Shown here: in pieces, positions 25,777-34,572 of the stretch
How the letters are laid out: every line of letters begins with the position of its first letter
Numbering within the stretch: position 1 is the first letter of the stretch
NCBI GenBank assembly: GCA_021775755.1
Contig: JAJFHE010000014.1
Coordinates: 1 to 64,000, forward strand
Direction: 5' to 3'
From: Hyphomicrobiales bacterium
GTDB lineage: Bacteria; Pseudomonadota; Alphaproteobacteria; Rhizobiales; JAJFHB01
DNA: 64,000 nt
The notes under the pieces: generated by a model
Databases searched by the model: none
The model's input: the letters and a program-made list of their open reading frames with translations, nothing else
Told to the model about the DNA's origin: nothing
Position numbers and translations under genes: made by a program

Positions 25777-25814
25777 CAAAAGAAAACGCCCCGGAGACAT
25801 CTGCCTCCGGGGCG
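25777..25814 (-). terminator. Rho-independent terminator of the cold-shock gene
   Basis: CGCCCCGGAG (25787-25796) pairs perfectly with CTCCGGGGCG (25805-25814). On the minus strand it is followed by TTTTCTTTTG, 26 bp beyond the cold-shock stop codon. Confidence 0.92.
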
Positions 25815-25839
25815 CTTCAGAAATTCTTGCGCAAATGCG

Positions 25840-26049
25840 TTAATCCGCGGCGGTGATATTTTCCGCGGCTTCCTTGCCGTTGCGGCCGGGAACCAGTTCG
25901 TAAGAAACCTTTTGCCCCTCACGCAGGCCATCAAGACCTGAACGCTCCACGGCGGAGATGTGCACGAATGCATCCTTGCCGCCATCGTCAGGTTGAATAA
26001 AGCCATAGCCCTTAATGGTGTCGAACCACTTCACGGTTCCGTTTGCCAT
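25840..26049 (-). CDS. Cold-shock domain protein (CspA family)
   Basis: This encodes 69 residues with the complete cold-shock fold: GTVKWFDTIKGYGFIQPDDG holds RNP1 (KGYGFIQ) and DAFVHISAVERSG holds RNP2 (FVHI). It binds single-stranded RNA/DNA as an RNA chaperone. AAGGAG lies 8 bp before the ATG, and a strong terminator follows, so it is monocistronic. Which Csp paralog (cold-, growth- or stress-regulated) cannot be told. Confidence 0.95.
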   Translation of the reverse strand: MANGTVKWFDTIKGYGFIQPDDGGKDAFVHISAVERSGLDGLREGQKVSYELVPGRNGKEAAENITAAD

Positions 26050-26666
26050 AGTCGTCTCCTTGGACAGTCAATTAGCGGGTTACGCCTGTTGGGACGCAAA
26101 CCCATCAGTAACGAGCCTCACATTGTCACAGGAAGAAACACGGCAATTCCCTTGCGGGGGTAGTCGGTATTCGCACGGACGTGTGTGCTACGTATCCCGC
26201 ATAAATGGGATTTTCTACGCCCAAGTCAAGCGGAAACATGCCGAACGGCTGTTCTGCTGAACCGAAGATTAATGAAGCATCCGCTTCCTTGTTCAGGTGT
26301 AACAATTTGATCCAGCTAGATAAAGTTGCGGCACAACGTTGCTGAATGAAAAAGGGCCCGCACGAAACGGGCCTTTTTCAAGATTTTCGGGCCGGCGTTG
26401 GAATCAGGAGTTTTGTACGGATCAAAAGGCCGGCGCGGCTGTACTAAAAGGAACCCCTTTCGCCCCAGTCGGTGAAGGGGAGAATGAGCCGTTCAACGAG
26501 CATCGGCGGGTGCGAACGAGTAGAGCAATGATGGCCCGAAGGCGCCGGTTTCGGCTTGTGCGGAATCTGGATTTCTGGAGCATGTTGGGATGACAGAAGA
26601 ATGAGGGGCGGTTACTGTCGGCGCGGGTAATCGCCCAGCATCTGCATCCAATAATTGCAATCACGT
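26050..26666. other. 617-bp gap with an orphan bidirectional terminator; possible small RNA
   Basis: No convincing protein gene is seen. The cold-shock promoter must lie in the left part. A strong hairpin with A-run and T-run flanks (GAAAAAGGGCCCG ... CGGGCCTTTTTC, 26348-26379) can terminate transcription from either side. It is about 300 bp from any stop codon and 290 bp before the STAND gene, so it probably ends an unannotated small RNA. A short frame at 26339-26593 runs through the hairpin and is not credible. Confidence 0.55.
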
Positions 26667-29243
26667 ATGATCCGACCGACGCACACCGAAAAGAAATTCA
26701 CAGCCAATCGCGAATTTACCGATCGCGATGACGCCAAGGCGCTCTTCATGGAGGCGTGCGAAGCGGCACAGCCCGCCGACAGTTATCATGTCTTGATGTG
26801 GTACGGTGTCGGAGGTCAGGGCAAATCGGCGCTGGCCCGGGAATGCGAGCGCATTCTGCATCGTCTGCGTGAAGCTGCCCCTAACATGCCAAACCCGCGC
26901 CGATATGCCGTCGCCAAGGTCGATTTCGAGGATGCCCGTTTGCGACGGATAGACGAGGCTCTTCTATCGCTACGCCTTCAGCTTTCCAAAACATCCGGAA
27001 TGTCCTTCGGCGCATTCGATACGGCGTTTGCGCGCTACTTCACGCTGACCAATCCGGGCGTGGACATGCGCAAACGGCATCCCGAGTTGTTCAGAGGTGA
27101 AAACGAACTTCTCAATGATCTGCTGGACTGGAGTGAAGTCGGCGTTGAAGCGGTTGCCGAAGCGGCCAGCCTTGCCGTGCCCGGCATGAACATTCTCTAC
27201 AAGTACGGAGCCAGATTGACGGGGAAAGTTCGTCAGTGGTGGGACATGCGCGGCAAACAGGTTCTTCGAGGCCTCGACGATTTGCACCCTGATGAAATCG
27301 CGGAAAATTTGCCGAGCTATCTCGGGGCTGACATCTGTTACGCGATTGCCGCTGACGAGACGTTGCGGCCAGTCATCTTGCTTGACACGTATGAAGCGCT
27401 CTGGCGCGAGCGGGGGCAAAAGGACGGCGACGCGGCGCGCCGCGCGGATCAATGGGTGCGGCTGCTCGTTCAGGATGCTCCCGGCGTGTTGTTCTGTCTG
27501 TTCGGTCGCGACAAGCTGCGCTGGCCCCAGTTCGATCCTGAGTGGGCCGATGTGATCGACGATCATTTGCTTGGCGGTCTCTCGGACGAAGACGCCGAGT
27601 GTTTCCTGCGCAAGGTGCCGATCGAAGACGGGGACATCAGGGCGAACATCGTTTCCGGCGCCAAAGGCTTGCCATTTTTTCTCGATCTGCAAGTCGATCT
27701 TTACGAAGCGATCATGGAATCCGATCGGGACCCGGTCGCCGATGATTTCGGCGGTTCCCATCCCGATATTCTGAACAGGTTTCTCGATCATCTGAGCGAA
27801 GCTGAGGAGAACGTCCTGCGGCTCGCGTCCTATCCGCTCGTACTTGATGAAGCTGGGCTTTGTGAGCTGGCTGATATTCATTTGGGTGGTGGCGCCCATG
27901 TCAATTGGCGCCGAATGACAGGGCGCAGTTTCTTTTCCGAAGGTGACGACGGAACCATGACCCTGCATGTTCTGATGCGGGAGGATCTGCAGAAGCGGGA
28001 AAAGGACGAGCGCCCCGAGCTATTCAAGGCGATCCACACAAGTCTGTTTGATCTTCACAACTCCGGCATTGCGCCGGAGGCCGGACGGTGGGTCAATACC
28101 GGTAATGAGCGGGCTTTCTCGAACGCTTTTCATCATCTGAGTGAAAGCGACGAAGTTGCTGCCGTATCGTGGGTGCTCGAGCAGGCCGGGCCCTTCCAAA
28201 AGGCGGCCCGATGGGCGCTGTTGGAAACCATTTATCGGCGAGCTCTGGGAGTCTCGCGCAGGGTACTCGGCGAAGAGCATCCCGATACCCTGACGATGCG
28301 TTCCAGCCTCGCCCTTCAGACTTATCATCAGGGTCGCTATGCGGAGGCGGAAGCCGAGTTCCGTACGGTCTGGGACATTCGGCGCCGATCGGATGTGCTT
28401 GGCGAGGAGCATCCTTCTACTCTGGAGGCGCGCCACGAACTCGCCCTTCAGATCGGCGCCCAGGGAAGCTATGCGGAGGCAGAAGCCGAATTCCGCGCGA
28501 TCTGGGACATTCAACGCCGGCCGGATGTGCTCGGCGAGGAGCATCCCGATACTCTAACGACGCGTCACAACCTCGCTCATCGGATCGGCCATCGGGGCCG
28601 CTATGCGGAGGCGGAAGCCGAATTCCGCGCGGTCTGGGACATTCAGCGCCGGCCGGATGTGCTCGGCGAGGAGCATCCCAACACCCTAACGACGCGTCTC
28701 AACCTCGCCCAGCAGATCGGCAATCAGGGTCGCTATGCGGAGGCGGAAGCCGAATTCCGCGCGATCTGGGACATTCAGCGCCGACCGGATGTGCTCGGCG
28801 AGGAGCATCCCAGCACCCTAGCGACGCGTCACAACCTTGCCCAGCAGATCGGCGATCAGGGCCGCTATGCGGAGGCGGAAGCCGAACTCCGCGCGATCTG
28901 GGACATTCGGCGCCGACCGGATGTGCTCGGCGAGGAGCATCCCAACACCCTAACGACGCGTCACAACCTCGCCCTTCAGATCGGCAATCAGGGCCGCTAT
29001 GCGGAGGCGGAAGCCGAATTCCGCGCGATCTGGGACATTCGGCGCCGACCGGATGTGCTCGGCGAGGAACACTCGCATTGCCTGAGAGCGAAGTTTTTGC
29101 TTGCAAAGATGTTGGATGGCCAGGATCGCTCGGAAGAGGCTGCCACCTTGCTGGATGGTCTGCGCGACGGGCTGACGTCCACACTGCGACCGGGGCACAA
29201 GTGGATTGTCGAACTGGACGATTATCTGGCGACGCGTGAATAA
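26667..29243 (+). CDS. STAND-type NTPase with C-terminal kinesin-light-chain-like TPR repeats
   Basis: This encodes 858 residues from the ATG at 26667 (a TTG at 26655 is possible; no clear SD for either). An N-terminal EFTDRDDAKALF segment leads to Walker A (GVGGQGKSALAREC, 47-60); the Walker-B-like strand PVILLDTYEALW is near D240. A winged-helix-like region follows, then from residue ~533 six near-identical 44-residue units (VLGEEHPNTLTTRHNLA ... GRYAEAEAEFRAIWDI) plus a decayed seventh. This is the layout of STAND sensors: an NTPase switch plus a repeat sensor. Many such proteins act in phage defence or signalling. There is no separate N-terminal effector domain of a kind I recognise. The gene is isolated by ~600 bp and ~235 bp of non-coding flank. 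Confidence 0.8.
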   Translation: MIRPTHTEKKFTANREFTDRDDAKALFMEACEAAQPADSYHVLMWYGVGGQGKSALARECERILHRLREAAPNMPNPRRYAVAKVDFEDARLRRIDEALLSLRLQLSKTSGMSFGAFDTAFARYFTLTNPGVDMRKRHPELFRGENELLNDLLDWSEVGVEAVAEAASLAVPGMNILYKYGARLTGKVRQWWDMRGKQVLRGLDDLHPDEIAENLPSYLGADICYAIAADETLRPVILLDTYEALWRERGQKDGDAARRADQWVRLLVQDAPGVLFCLFGRDKLRWPQFDPEWADVIDDHLLGGLSDEDAECFLRKVPIEDGDIRANIVSGAKGLPFFLDLQVDLYEAIMESDRDPVADDFGGSHPDILNRFLDHLSEAEENVLRLASYPLVLDEAGLCELADIHLGGGAHVNWRRMTGRSFFSEGDDGTMTLHVLMREDLQKREKDERPELFKAIHTSLFDLHNSGIAPEAGRWVNTGNERAFSNAFHHLSESDEVAAVSWVLEQAGPFQKAARWALLETIYRRALGVSRRVLGEEHPDTLTMRSSLALQTYHQGRYAEAEAEFRTVWDIRRRSDVLGEEHPSTLEARHELALQIGAQGSYAEAEAEFRAIWDIQRRPDVLGEEHPDTLTTRHNLAHRIGHRGRYAEAEAEFRAVWDIQRRPDVLGEEHPNTLTTRLNLAQQIGNQGRYAEAEAEFRAIWDIQRRPDVLGEEHPSTLATRHNLAQQIGDQGRYAEAEAELRAIWDIRRRPDVLGEEHPNTLTTRHNLALQIGNQGRYAEAEAEFRAIWDIRRRPDVLGEEHSHCLRAKFLLAKMLDGQDRSEEAATLLDGLRDGLTSTLRPGHKWIVELDDYLATRE
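28263..29054 (+). repeat. Six tandem 132-bp coding repeats (TPR units)
   Basis: Units begin at 28263, 28395, 28527, 28659, 28791 and 28923; a degenerate seventh begins at 29055. Each encodes 44 residues starting VLGEEHP. Units 3-6 (28527-29054) are very similar even at synonymous sites, which indicates recent tandem duplication or gene conversion. The repeat also keeps a second reading frame open (28169-29239), a by-product of the periodicity. Confidence 0.95.
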
Positions 29244-29477
29244 GCGCCGCCACAACGAAGTGCCCCCGTCTGTGTTTTCTGTAAATGGTCCGGGCGGCGG
29301 AAGACTAGCGGATGTCGAGTGCCCGTTGCGATTGAGTGCGGATGCAGCCCGGACATAATAGAGCGGAGACTTGCACCGAAAACTCGCACCACTCACACTG
29401 CGCGGAAAGCCCGGCTTTTGGCCTCTGGTTCACAACTCATGACTTGCGCACCGCCTAGTTCGATCGCGGTTCGGAAT

Positions 29478-29627
29478 TCAGGACTTTTTGCCGCCGCCCG
29501 TCTTGCCGCTATCGGCGGTTTTCGGGCCTTCGGACTTGCCGCCAACACCGGTGATGTTGCCACTGGGACGGCGGGGCGGATCACTCTTCGAGCCACCACC
29601 GGATTCCGCTGCATAGAGTTTCTGCAT
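29478..29627 (-). CDS. Possible 49-residue low-complexity protein
   Basis: ATG at 29627 follows GTGAGG at acceptable spacing. The product starts MQKLYAAESGGGSKSDPPRR and continues rich in Gly, Lys and Ser, ending GKTGGGKKS. It is hydrophilic, basic and probably disordered. Codon use looks like real coding sequence, but there are no domain signatures. It lies alone between the STAND gene and the DUF1028 gene. The remaining sequence of this gap (29244-29477 and 29628-29778) shows nothing I can name. Confidence 0.4.
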   Translation of the reverse strand: MQKLYAAESGGGSKSDPPRRPSGNITGVGGKSEGPKTADSGKTGGGKKS

Positions 29628-29778
29628 ATCGATTGGCCTCACGGTTTGCAGGCTGACGCGCGATCACCGCTCGCATGAACGATGCCGGGCGCGGCTGCCA
29701 TTGCGGTTACGGATAAAGGGTAACGCGGAATTGTGACCAAGTCACGGGGTCTCAGGCCGCGCGGCACCGTCGCGCCTG

Positions 29779-30456
29779 TCAATCGTCCCCCGGAACACCA
29801 TAGGACGGAGCGGCATCGGGGTTCACGGCGCGGTTCAGATAGTCCTGCATCTGCGGCTCATAGGCGGTCCACAGATCCCGCAGTCTGATTTCCGTATCGC
29901 TCTCCGCCCAGTCGACCCGCAAATCAACGAGCGCGAAGGGAAGCTTGTCGACGACCAGAAGCCCGGCGGAATGGACATCGCCGAGTTCGCCGCCGGCACC
30001 GATGCCGGCCTCGAGCGCGCGCAGAAGCCGTTCGGCAAGGTGTTGCGATGCATTGGCCTCAAACGCCGCCGTCATAGCGGCGGGCACGCCCACATTCTCG
30101 AGCAGATTACCGGCGGCGAAACAGTCTGTGCCGGCGAAAACGGCATTGGTGCCCAGTATGTTGTCGCCGGTAAAGCTTGCGGTGCGCCCTGACCTGTCGA
30201 CCACCGTCAATTGGCGGTAGGCGGTGTGGTCGCGTCCCTTGAGCACGTCCGCGAGCGCCGTTTCCGCATCGTTACCCGCCTCGAGCGCATCAAGAATTGC
30301 CGGCCCAAGCGCCGGATCGGTTATGTTCTGCGTGGCAACCGCCCCGACGCGCGCACGCGCATGCGGACAGCGCGCGGCAACGCAGATGCTCGATGTCGTG
30401 ATGGCGACACCGAGCATGCCAGTTTCGGCACAACGGCCAACGATTGAGAATGTCAT
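29779..30456 (-). CDS. DUF1028 family protein (Ntn-hydrolase-like)
   Basis: This encodes 225 residues starting MTFSIVGRCAETGMLGVAIT at 30456, the standard N-terminus of DUF1028 (PF06267). The segment VGAVATQNITDPALGP and the later GDNILGTNAVFAG are typical. The fold is Ntn-hydrolase-like, and members are often encoded with RidA proteins and amidohydrolases in catabolic loci. Here the RidA gene lies 41 bp upstream on the same strand. The function is not established; amide or N-acyl cleavage is a reasonable guess. Confidence 0.8.
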   Translation of the reverse strand: MTFSIVGRCAETGMLGVAITTSSICVAARCPHARARVGAVATQNITDPALGPAILDALEAGNDAETALADVLKGRDHTAYRQLTVVDRSGRTASFTGDNILGTNAVFAGTDCFAAGNLLENVGVPAAMTAAFEANASQHLAERLLRALEAGIGAGGELGDVHSAGLLVVDKLPFALVDLRVDWAESDTEIRLRDLWTAYEPQMQDYLNRAVNPDAAPSYGVPGDD

Positions 30457-30497
30457 CGCGCTCTTCCTCCCCTGAAGTCCCGATACGCCCGCCGGCA

Positions 30498-30917
30498 TCA
30501 CTCGTCGTCTGGAATGACCGCCGTCGCTTCAATTTCCATCACCCATTCGGGCCGCGCAAGCCCGTCGACGACAAGACCGGTGGAAACGGGATAAACACCC
30601 TTAAGCCATTTGCCGATCGCCTGGTAGACATCGTCACGGTAGGCCCGGTCCGTCAAATACACCTGAATGCGGCAGATGTGCTCGAGCTTCGAACCGGCTT
30701 CCTCAAGCAGCAGTTTCACGTTGCGCATGGCCTGATCGGCCTGTGCCCCGGCATCGGCGCCGCCAACGCTCTCGAACGTGTCGGGATCCTGACCGACCTG
30801 TCCGCGCACAAAGACCATGGTGCCGCGTGCTTTCACCACCTGGCAAAGATCGTTGTCCAGTTTCTGGTTCGGATAGGTCTCGCGTGTATTGAATTTTCGA
30901 TATCGCTCGTGGGTCAT
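30498..30917 (-). CDS. RidA/YjgF/RutC family enamine/imine deaminase
   Basis: This encodes 139 residues. RidA signatures: GTMVFVRGQVGQDPDT, QADQAMRNVKLLLEEAG, ICRIQVYLTDRAYRDDVYQ with the conserved Arg that binds the carboxylate, and a C-terminal ARPEWVMEIEATAV in place of the canonical RPGVLVEIEAIA. Such proteins hydrolyse reactive enamines or imines. It sits between the DUF1028 and HpaB-type genes and 78 bp downstream of the latter. Start ATG 30917 is preferred over a TTG at 30935. Confidence 0.85.
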   Translation of the reverse strand: MTHERYRKFNTRETYPNQKLDNDLCQVVKARGTMVFVRGQVGQDPDTFESVGGADAGAQADQAMRNVKLLLEEAGSKLEHICRIQVYLTDRAYRDDVYQAIGKWLKGVYPVSTGLVVDGLARPEWVMEIEATAVIPDDE

Positions 30918-30994
30918 TGCATTCTTTCTGATCAAGAGAGCGCCCGGCCGCCGCCGGCCAAGCGCGCCCTAGGTTTGTGTGATTGTTTCTATGC

Positions 30995-32464
30995 TCAGTG
31001 CGCAGAACCGTCGCCGCGTATATTGTCCGACAGGCCCGCCGAGTTCTGCACAAAGTCGAGACAGTTCTCGAAATCGAAGTTCCGGTAGACGGCCGCAAGA
31101 TGCGCAAAGGGCGGAGACTGGGCGAACAGCTGGAATGTCAGCCGATGGCCGGCGTAGTCCGAATTCAAGAGATCGCGGGCGAATGCCAGCAGTTTGCGGC
31201 GGTCGTCGGCAATCCAGTTCTCGTTGATGGTGTAATACTTCTGCATCCATTTTCCGGTTTCTTCATGCTCGAACGATGCCGCGTCCGGTGTCACGCAGAT
31301 CTGCCCGCCGCATAGTTCACGCGCGATGTGCATCATGTGGTGCAGGTTCGAACAGGCATGGACACGGCCGGTAAAGAGCAGCGACTGGTTGGGCATGAGG
31401 AGACCATTCGGGCTCTTCTCCGCCATCGCGATTGAGGCCGTCAGGTGGGCGTTGATGCCTTCGCGGTAAACGGCAAGCGTTGCGAGCTTTTCCTGCACCG
31501 CCTGCTGCTTGTCGAGACCTGTCTGCTTCACGTTCCACATGGCCGCCCCGATCATCATATCGGCAACGGTGAGAATGCGCTGCACGAAGGGAAAGGCCGA
31601 ATAACGGTGCAACGTGGTGCGGATGAAACTTGCCGCGCGTGTGTGCTGGTAGAACAGCACGTCCTCCCAGGGAATGAAAACGTTGTCGAGAATGACGATG
31701 GTGTCGACTTCATCGAAGCGGCTCGACAGAGGGTAGTCTTCAGCCGGCGCACGGCCGGCAAAGCCGGTACGGCAGATGTGCTTCACACCGGGCGCGTCCA
31801 TGCGCATGATGGCGCCGACGGCGTATTCGGAAAGCTTCGAGTCGCCCCAGTTTGCAATGGTGGGTTTAAGGAAGCCCTGATTTGAGTAGGCGGCGGCGGT
31901 TTCATACTTGGCACCGCGAATGACAATGCCGTCATCGCGTTCCTTGACCACATGCACCAGCATGTCGGGGTCCTGGTCCTGCGGGCGTTTGGAGCGGTCG
32001 CCCTTCGGGTCGGTGTTGGCGGAAACATGGAACGGATCGTGACGGATCGCATCGTAGATGTGGCGTTCGATGTTGACCGAAAAGCGCGGGTCGACCTCGT
32101 TGAGAACGTCTTTGCCGTCCCACAGGGACCACATCTCGCCTATCGTTTCATCGCCGACGCGGATAACAACGCCACCAACATCGTTCATGACCGTATCGAC
32201 GGCCTTGCGCTTGTCGTGCCAGTCCTGCTGGCTATAGGGAAGCTTGAGGCCGATGGCGCAGGGTTCGTTGGCGCCCTCGTCCTGATAGGTCATGACATCG
32301 CGGGTTTTTTCATCGTGCTGCATGTCGTAAATGCGCGCCCGCACATCGACCAGCGGCTTGAACATCGGATGCGTCGTGACATCGGTGACACGTTCGCCGT
32401 TCATCCAGACCTCGCGCGCATCGTTGCGCAGGGATTCGCGATACTGCTCGCCAGTGCGGATCAT
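30995..32464 (-). CDS. HpaB-type flavin-dependent monooxygenase
   Basis: This encodes 489 residues of the 4-hydroxyphenylacetate 3-hydroxylase family (HpaB N- and C-domains): MIRTGEQYRESLRNDAREVW at the start, PFHVSANTDPKGDRSKRP, a flavin-site region around HICRTGFAGR and FIPWEDVLFYQH, and HMMHIARELCGGQICVTPD near the C-terminus. These oxygenases use reduced flavin supplied by a separate reductase, which is not encoded nearby. Substrates in the family range from phenols to pyrrole carboxylates. GGAGGAAC precedes the ATG. The divergent LysR gene (start 32709) probably controls it. Confidence 0.85.
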   Translation of the reverse strand: MIRTGEQYRESLRNDAREVWMNGERVTDVTTHPMFKPLVDVRARIYDMQHDEKTRDVMTYQDEGANEPCAIGLKLPYSQQDWHDKRKAVDTVMNDVGGVVIRVGDETIGEMWSLWDGKDVLNEVDPRFSVNIERHIYDAIRHDPFHVSANTDPKGDRSKRPQDQDPDMLVHVVKERDDGIVIRGAKYETAAAYSNQGFLKPTIANWGDSKLSEYAVGAIMRMDAPGVKHICRTGFAGRAPAEDYPLSSRFDEVDTIVILDNVFIPWEDVLFYQHTRAASFIRTTLHRYSAFPFVQRILTVADMMIGAAMWNVKQTGLDKQQAVQEKLATLAVYREGINAHLTASIAMAEKSPNGLLMPNQSLLFTGRVHACSNLHHMMHIARELCGGQICVTPDAASFEHEETGKWMQKYYTINENWIADDRRKLLAFARDLLNSDYAGHRLTFQLFAQSPPFAHLAAVYRNFDFENCLDFVQNSAGLSDNIRGDGSAH

Positions 32465-32622
32465 GTGTTCCTCCGAACAAATTCTTGCGTTTCACGGTAA
32501 CCGCCTCACCGCGGTGCCGCCGGGACTATTCATCGGAAAGGCGCAGAGCCGGGCATGAACGCCCTTCCATCGAAGCGTTCGCTTCCGGTGAATTGGGAAA
32601 AAGTGTGCACCAGTTTGCAAGT

Positions 32623-32666
32623 TAGGAAAAATATTATTTTATTTGATCCTGGATAGTATATTCCTA
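32623..32666. promoter_or_regulatory. AT-rich control region with TAGGAA/TTCCTA inverted pair
   Basis: TAGGAA (32623-32628) and TTCCTA (32661-32666) flank a very AT-rich 32-bp segment in the 244-bp spacer between the divergent HpaB-type and LysR genes. It is the most AT-rich piece in this part of the window and a good place for both promoters and a LysR operator. Exact -35/-10 boxes are not resolved. Confidence 0.4.
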
Positions 32667-32708
32667 TTCAATGTACCGCACGCCCGCACCATCGCGCCAC
32701 CCGTTGCC

Positions 32709-33623
32709 ATGCTGAATTATACCCTGCGCCAGCTCGAATATTTTGTCGCCGCCGCCGACCGGGGCAGCGTGGCGCGTGCCGCGGAGCGGCTCAATGTTTC
32801 GCAACCCTCGGTGTCGAACGCCATCGCCAAGCTGGAAGATCAGCTCGGCGTGCAGCTGTTCATCCGCCAGCATGCGCAAGGCGTTTCGCTGACGCCCACC
32901 GGGCGGCGCCTGCATATGGAGGCGCGCGATCTGTTGCGTCATGCCGAAGACCTCTTCGACAGCGCCCACTCGGCGAACTCCGCGATCACCGGCGAGTTGT
33001 CGCTCGGGTGTTTCGTGACGCTTGGGCCCCTCTTCATGCCGGCTCTCGTCACCTTGTTCACGCAACACCACCCGGCCGTCACAATCAGATTGCGCGAAGC
33101 AATTCAGGATGACCTGATCAACGGCCTGGTCAATGGCGAGTTCGATCTTGCCCTGCTCTATGACCTCAATCTGCCCGATGCGGTCGAGAGCAAGCCGCTT
33201 GCAAGATTCGCCCCTTACATCCTGCTGCCGGAAGCGCACCGGCTGAGCGGCGCCGGCGACATCTCGCTGACGGATATCGCCGACGAGCCCTTTGTGCTGC
33301 TCGATGTGCCGCCGAGCCGCGGCTATTTCCTTGGTCTGTTCGAGGCCGCGGGCCTTCAGCCGAATGTGATTTTCAGTTCGCCCTCGCTTGAGATGGTGCG
33401 CGGTCTGGTGGGCCAGAGTGTCGGCTATTCATTGCTCGTTACACGCCCGCGCGGCGACCTCACATATGACGGCCTGCGCCTTGTCACCCGCCCACTTTCC
33501 GAAGCCACGCAGGAAAGTACCGTGTGCATGGCGCGGCTTGCGAAATCGCGCCCGACACGGCTGATGGACGCCTTCGACAATTTCTGCCAGACATGGTTTT
33601 CCGAACACTACGGTGACGGATAA
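32709..33623 (+). CDS. LysR-type transcriptional regulator
   Basis: This encodes 304 residues from ATG 32709 (MLNYTLRQLEYFVAAADRGS). The winged helix reads SVARAAERLNVSQPSVSNAI; the rest is the periplasmic-binding-like effector domain. It is divergent from the HpaB-type monooxygenase gene and immediately upstream of the RutD-like hydrolase gene (48 bp), so it probably activates both flanks in response to a pathway intermediate. Confidence 0.9.
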   Translation: MLNYTLRQLEYFVAAADRGSVARAAERLNVSQPSVSNAIAKLEDQLGVQLFIRQHAQGVSLTPTGRRLHMEARDLLRHAEDLFDSAHSANSAITGELSLGCFVTLGPLFMPALVTLFTQHHPAVTIRLREAIQDDLINGLVNGEFDLALLYDLNLPDAVESKPLARFAPYILLPEAHRLSGAGDISLTDIADEPFVLLDVPPSRGYFLGLFEAAGLQPNVIFSSPSLEMVRGLVGQSVGYSLLVTRPRGDLTYDGLRLVTRPLSEATQESTVCMARLAKSRPTRLMDAFDNFCQTWFSEHYGDG

Positions 33624-33671
33624 CGGGAACGCAAAGCGGGGGCGGCTGCGTACAAATGACGGGACTGACGA

Positions 33672-34463
33672 ATGGCCTTCCTGAAACTGAACGACGGCGC
33701 CGAGCTTTACTACGAAGTGCATGGCAACGGTCCGCCGCTGCTGTTCGTGTCCGGGCTCGGCGGCACCGCCGCCTTCTGGACGCCGCATATTGAGTTCTTC
33801 GCAAAAGACCACACGGTCATTCTCCACGATCACCGCGGCACCGGCACCAGCACACCATCGGAAATCGACTATTCTGTGGAACAGATGGCCGATGACGTCA
33901 TTCAACTGATGGATGCGCTCGATGTCGAAAGCGCCGATTTCGTTGGCCATTCGACCGGCGGCGCCATCGGTCAGGTGATTGCGCTCGACCATCCGGCACG
34001 CCTCGAGCGGCTGGTGTTGAGCGCCACATGGGCGGGTTACGACCCCTATTTCGACATACTGTTCAAGAGCCGCCGGCAAATATTGCTGGAACTCGGCGCG
34101 GTGGAGTACATGCGCTCGCTGCTCATGGTGGCGTTTCCGCCCGACTGGATCCGCGACAATTATCAGGCGGTGGAAAACATCAGACCCGAGGACGCCGCGG
34201 CGCGCGTGCCGACAACCCATTGCGGGGTTAGCCGCATCGACGCGATCCTGACGTTCGACCGGCGCCCCGAAGTCACGCGGATCGCCGCGCCGACACTTGT
34301 CATGTGCACACGCGACGACATGGTAACTCCGGCATATCTGTCAGAAGAACTTGCAGCCGCCATTCCCGGCGCCGAACTTGAGATGCTCGACCGGGGCGGG
34401 CATTTCTATACGACGTCGCGGCCGCAGGCGTTTCAGGCAAAAACGGCCGATTTTCTGAAATAA
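33672..34463 (+). CDS. Alpha/beta hydrolase, RutD-like
   Basis: This encodes 263 residues. The oxyanion region is VSGLGGTAAFW, the nucleophile elbow GHSTGG, an Asp is in CTRDDMV, and the catalytic His in DRGGHFYTT. The overall pattern, including RGTGTSTP and the VPTTHCGVSRIDAI lid segment, resembles RutD, the proposed aminoacrylate hydrolase of pyrimidine breakdown, and 3-oxoadipate enol-lactonases. With a RutC-like RidA protein and a flavin monooxygenase encoded across the divergent promoter, hydrolysis of a ring-opened N-containing product is likely. Confidence 0.82.
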   Translation: MAFLKLNDGAELYYEVHGNGPPLLFVSGLGGTAAFWTPHIEFFAKDHTVILHDHRGTGTSTPSEIDYSVEQMADDVIQLMDALDVESADFVGHSTGGAIGQVIALDHPARLERLVLSATWAGYDPYFDILFKSRRQILLELGAVEYMRSLLMVAFPPDWIRDNYQAVENIRPEDAAARVPTTHCGVSRIDAILTFDRRPEVTRIAAPTLVMCTRDDMVTPAYLSEELAAAIPGAELEMLDRGGHFYTTSRPQAFQAKTADFLK

Positions 34464-34471
34464 ACAAGCGG

Positions 34472-34479
34472 TTAACCAT
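34472..34479 (+). promoter_or_regulatory. TTAACCAT box (CtrA half-site-like)
   Basis: TTAACCAT occurs 94 bp before the oxygenase-like gene at 34573. This octamer is the well-known half-site of the alphaproteobacterial cell-cycle regulator CtrA. A single octamer can occur by chance, so this is only a pointer. Confidence 0.25.
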
Positions 34480-34572
34480 AAGCCGTCGAAGACCCCCCCG
34501 CAGCGTTCCTTTGGCCCTCAATTTGCGAGGTGACAGGCAAGTTTTTTGAAACGTGCCGCTAAGGAACACATC

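Noticed and set aside
26339-26593. 84-codon frame in the gap before the STAND gene
   Set aside because: It runs through a strong terminator hairpin, has no ribosome site and an unlikely composition.
28263-29054. Tandem repeats as a CRISPR array
   Set aside because: The repeats are contiguous, coding and without spacers.
28169-29239. A second long open frame (356 codons) over the TPR repeats
   Set aside because: It is a by-product of the 132-bp periodicity of the real gene; its product is a Gly/Ser/Arg-rich repeat without domain features and it has no ribosome site.
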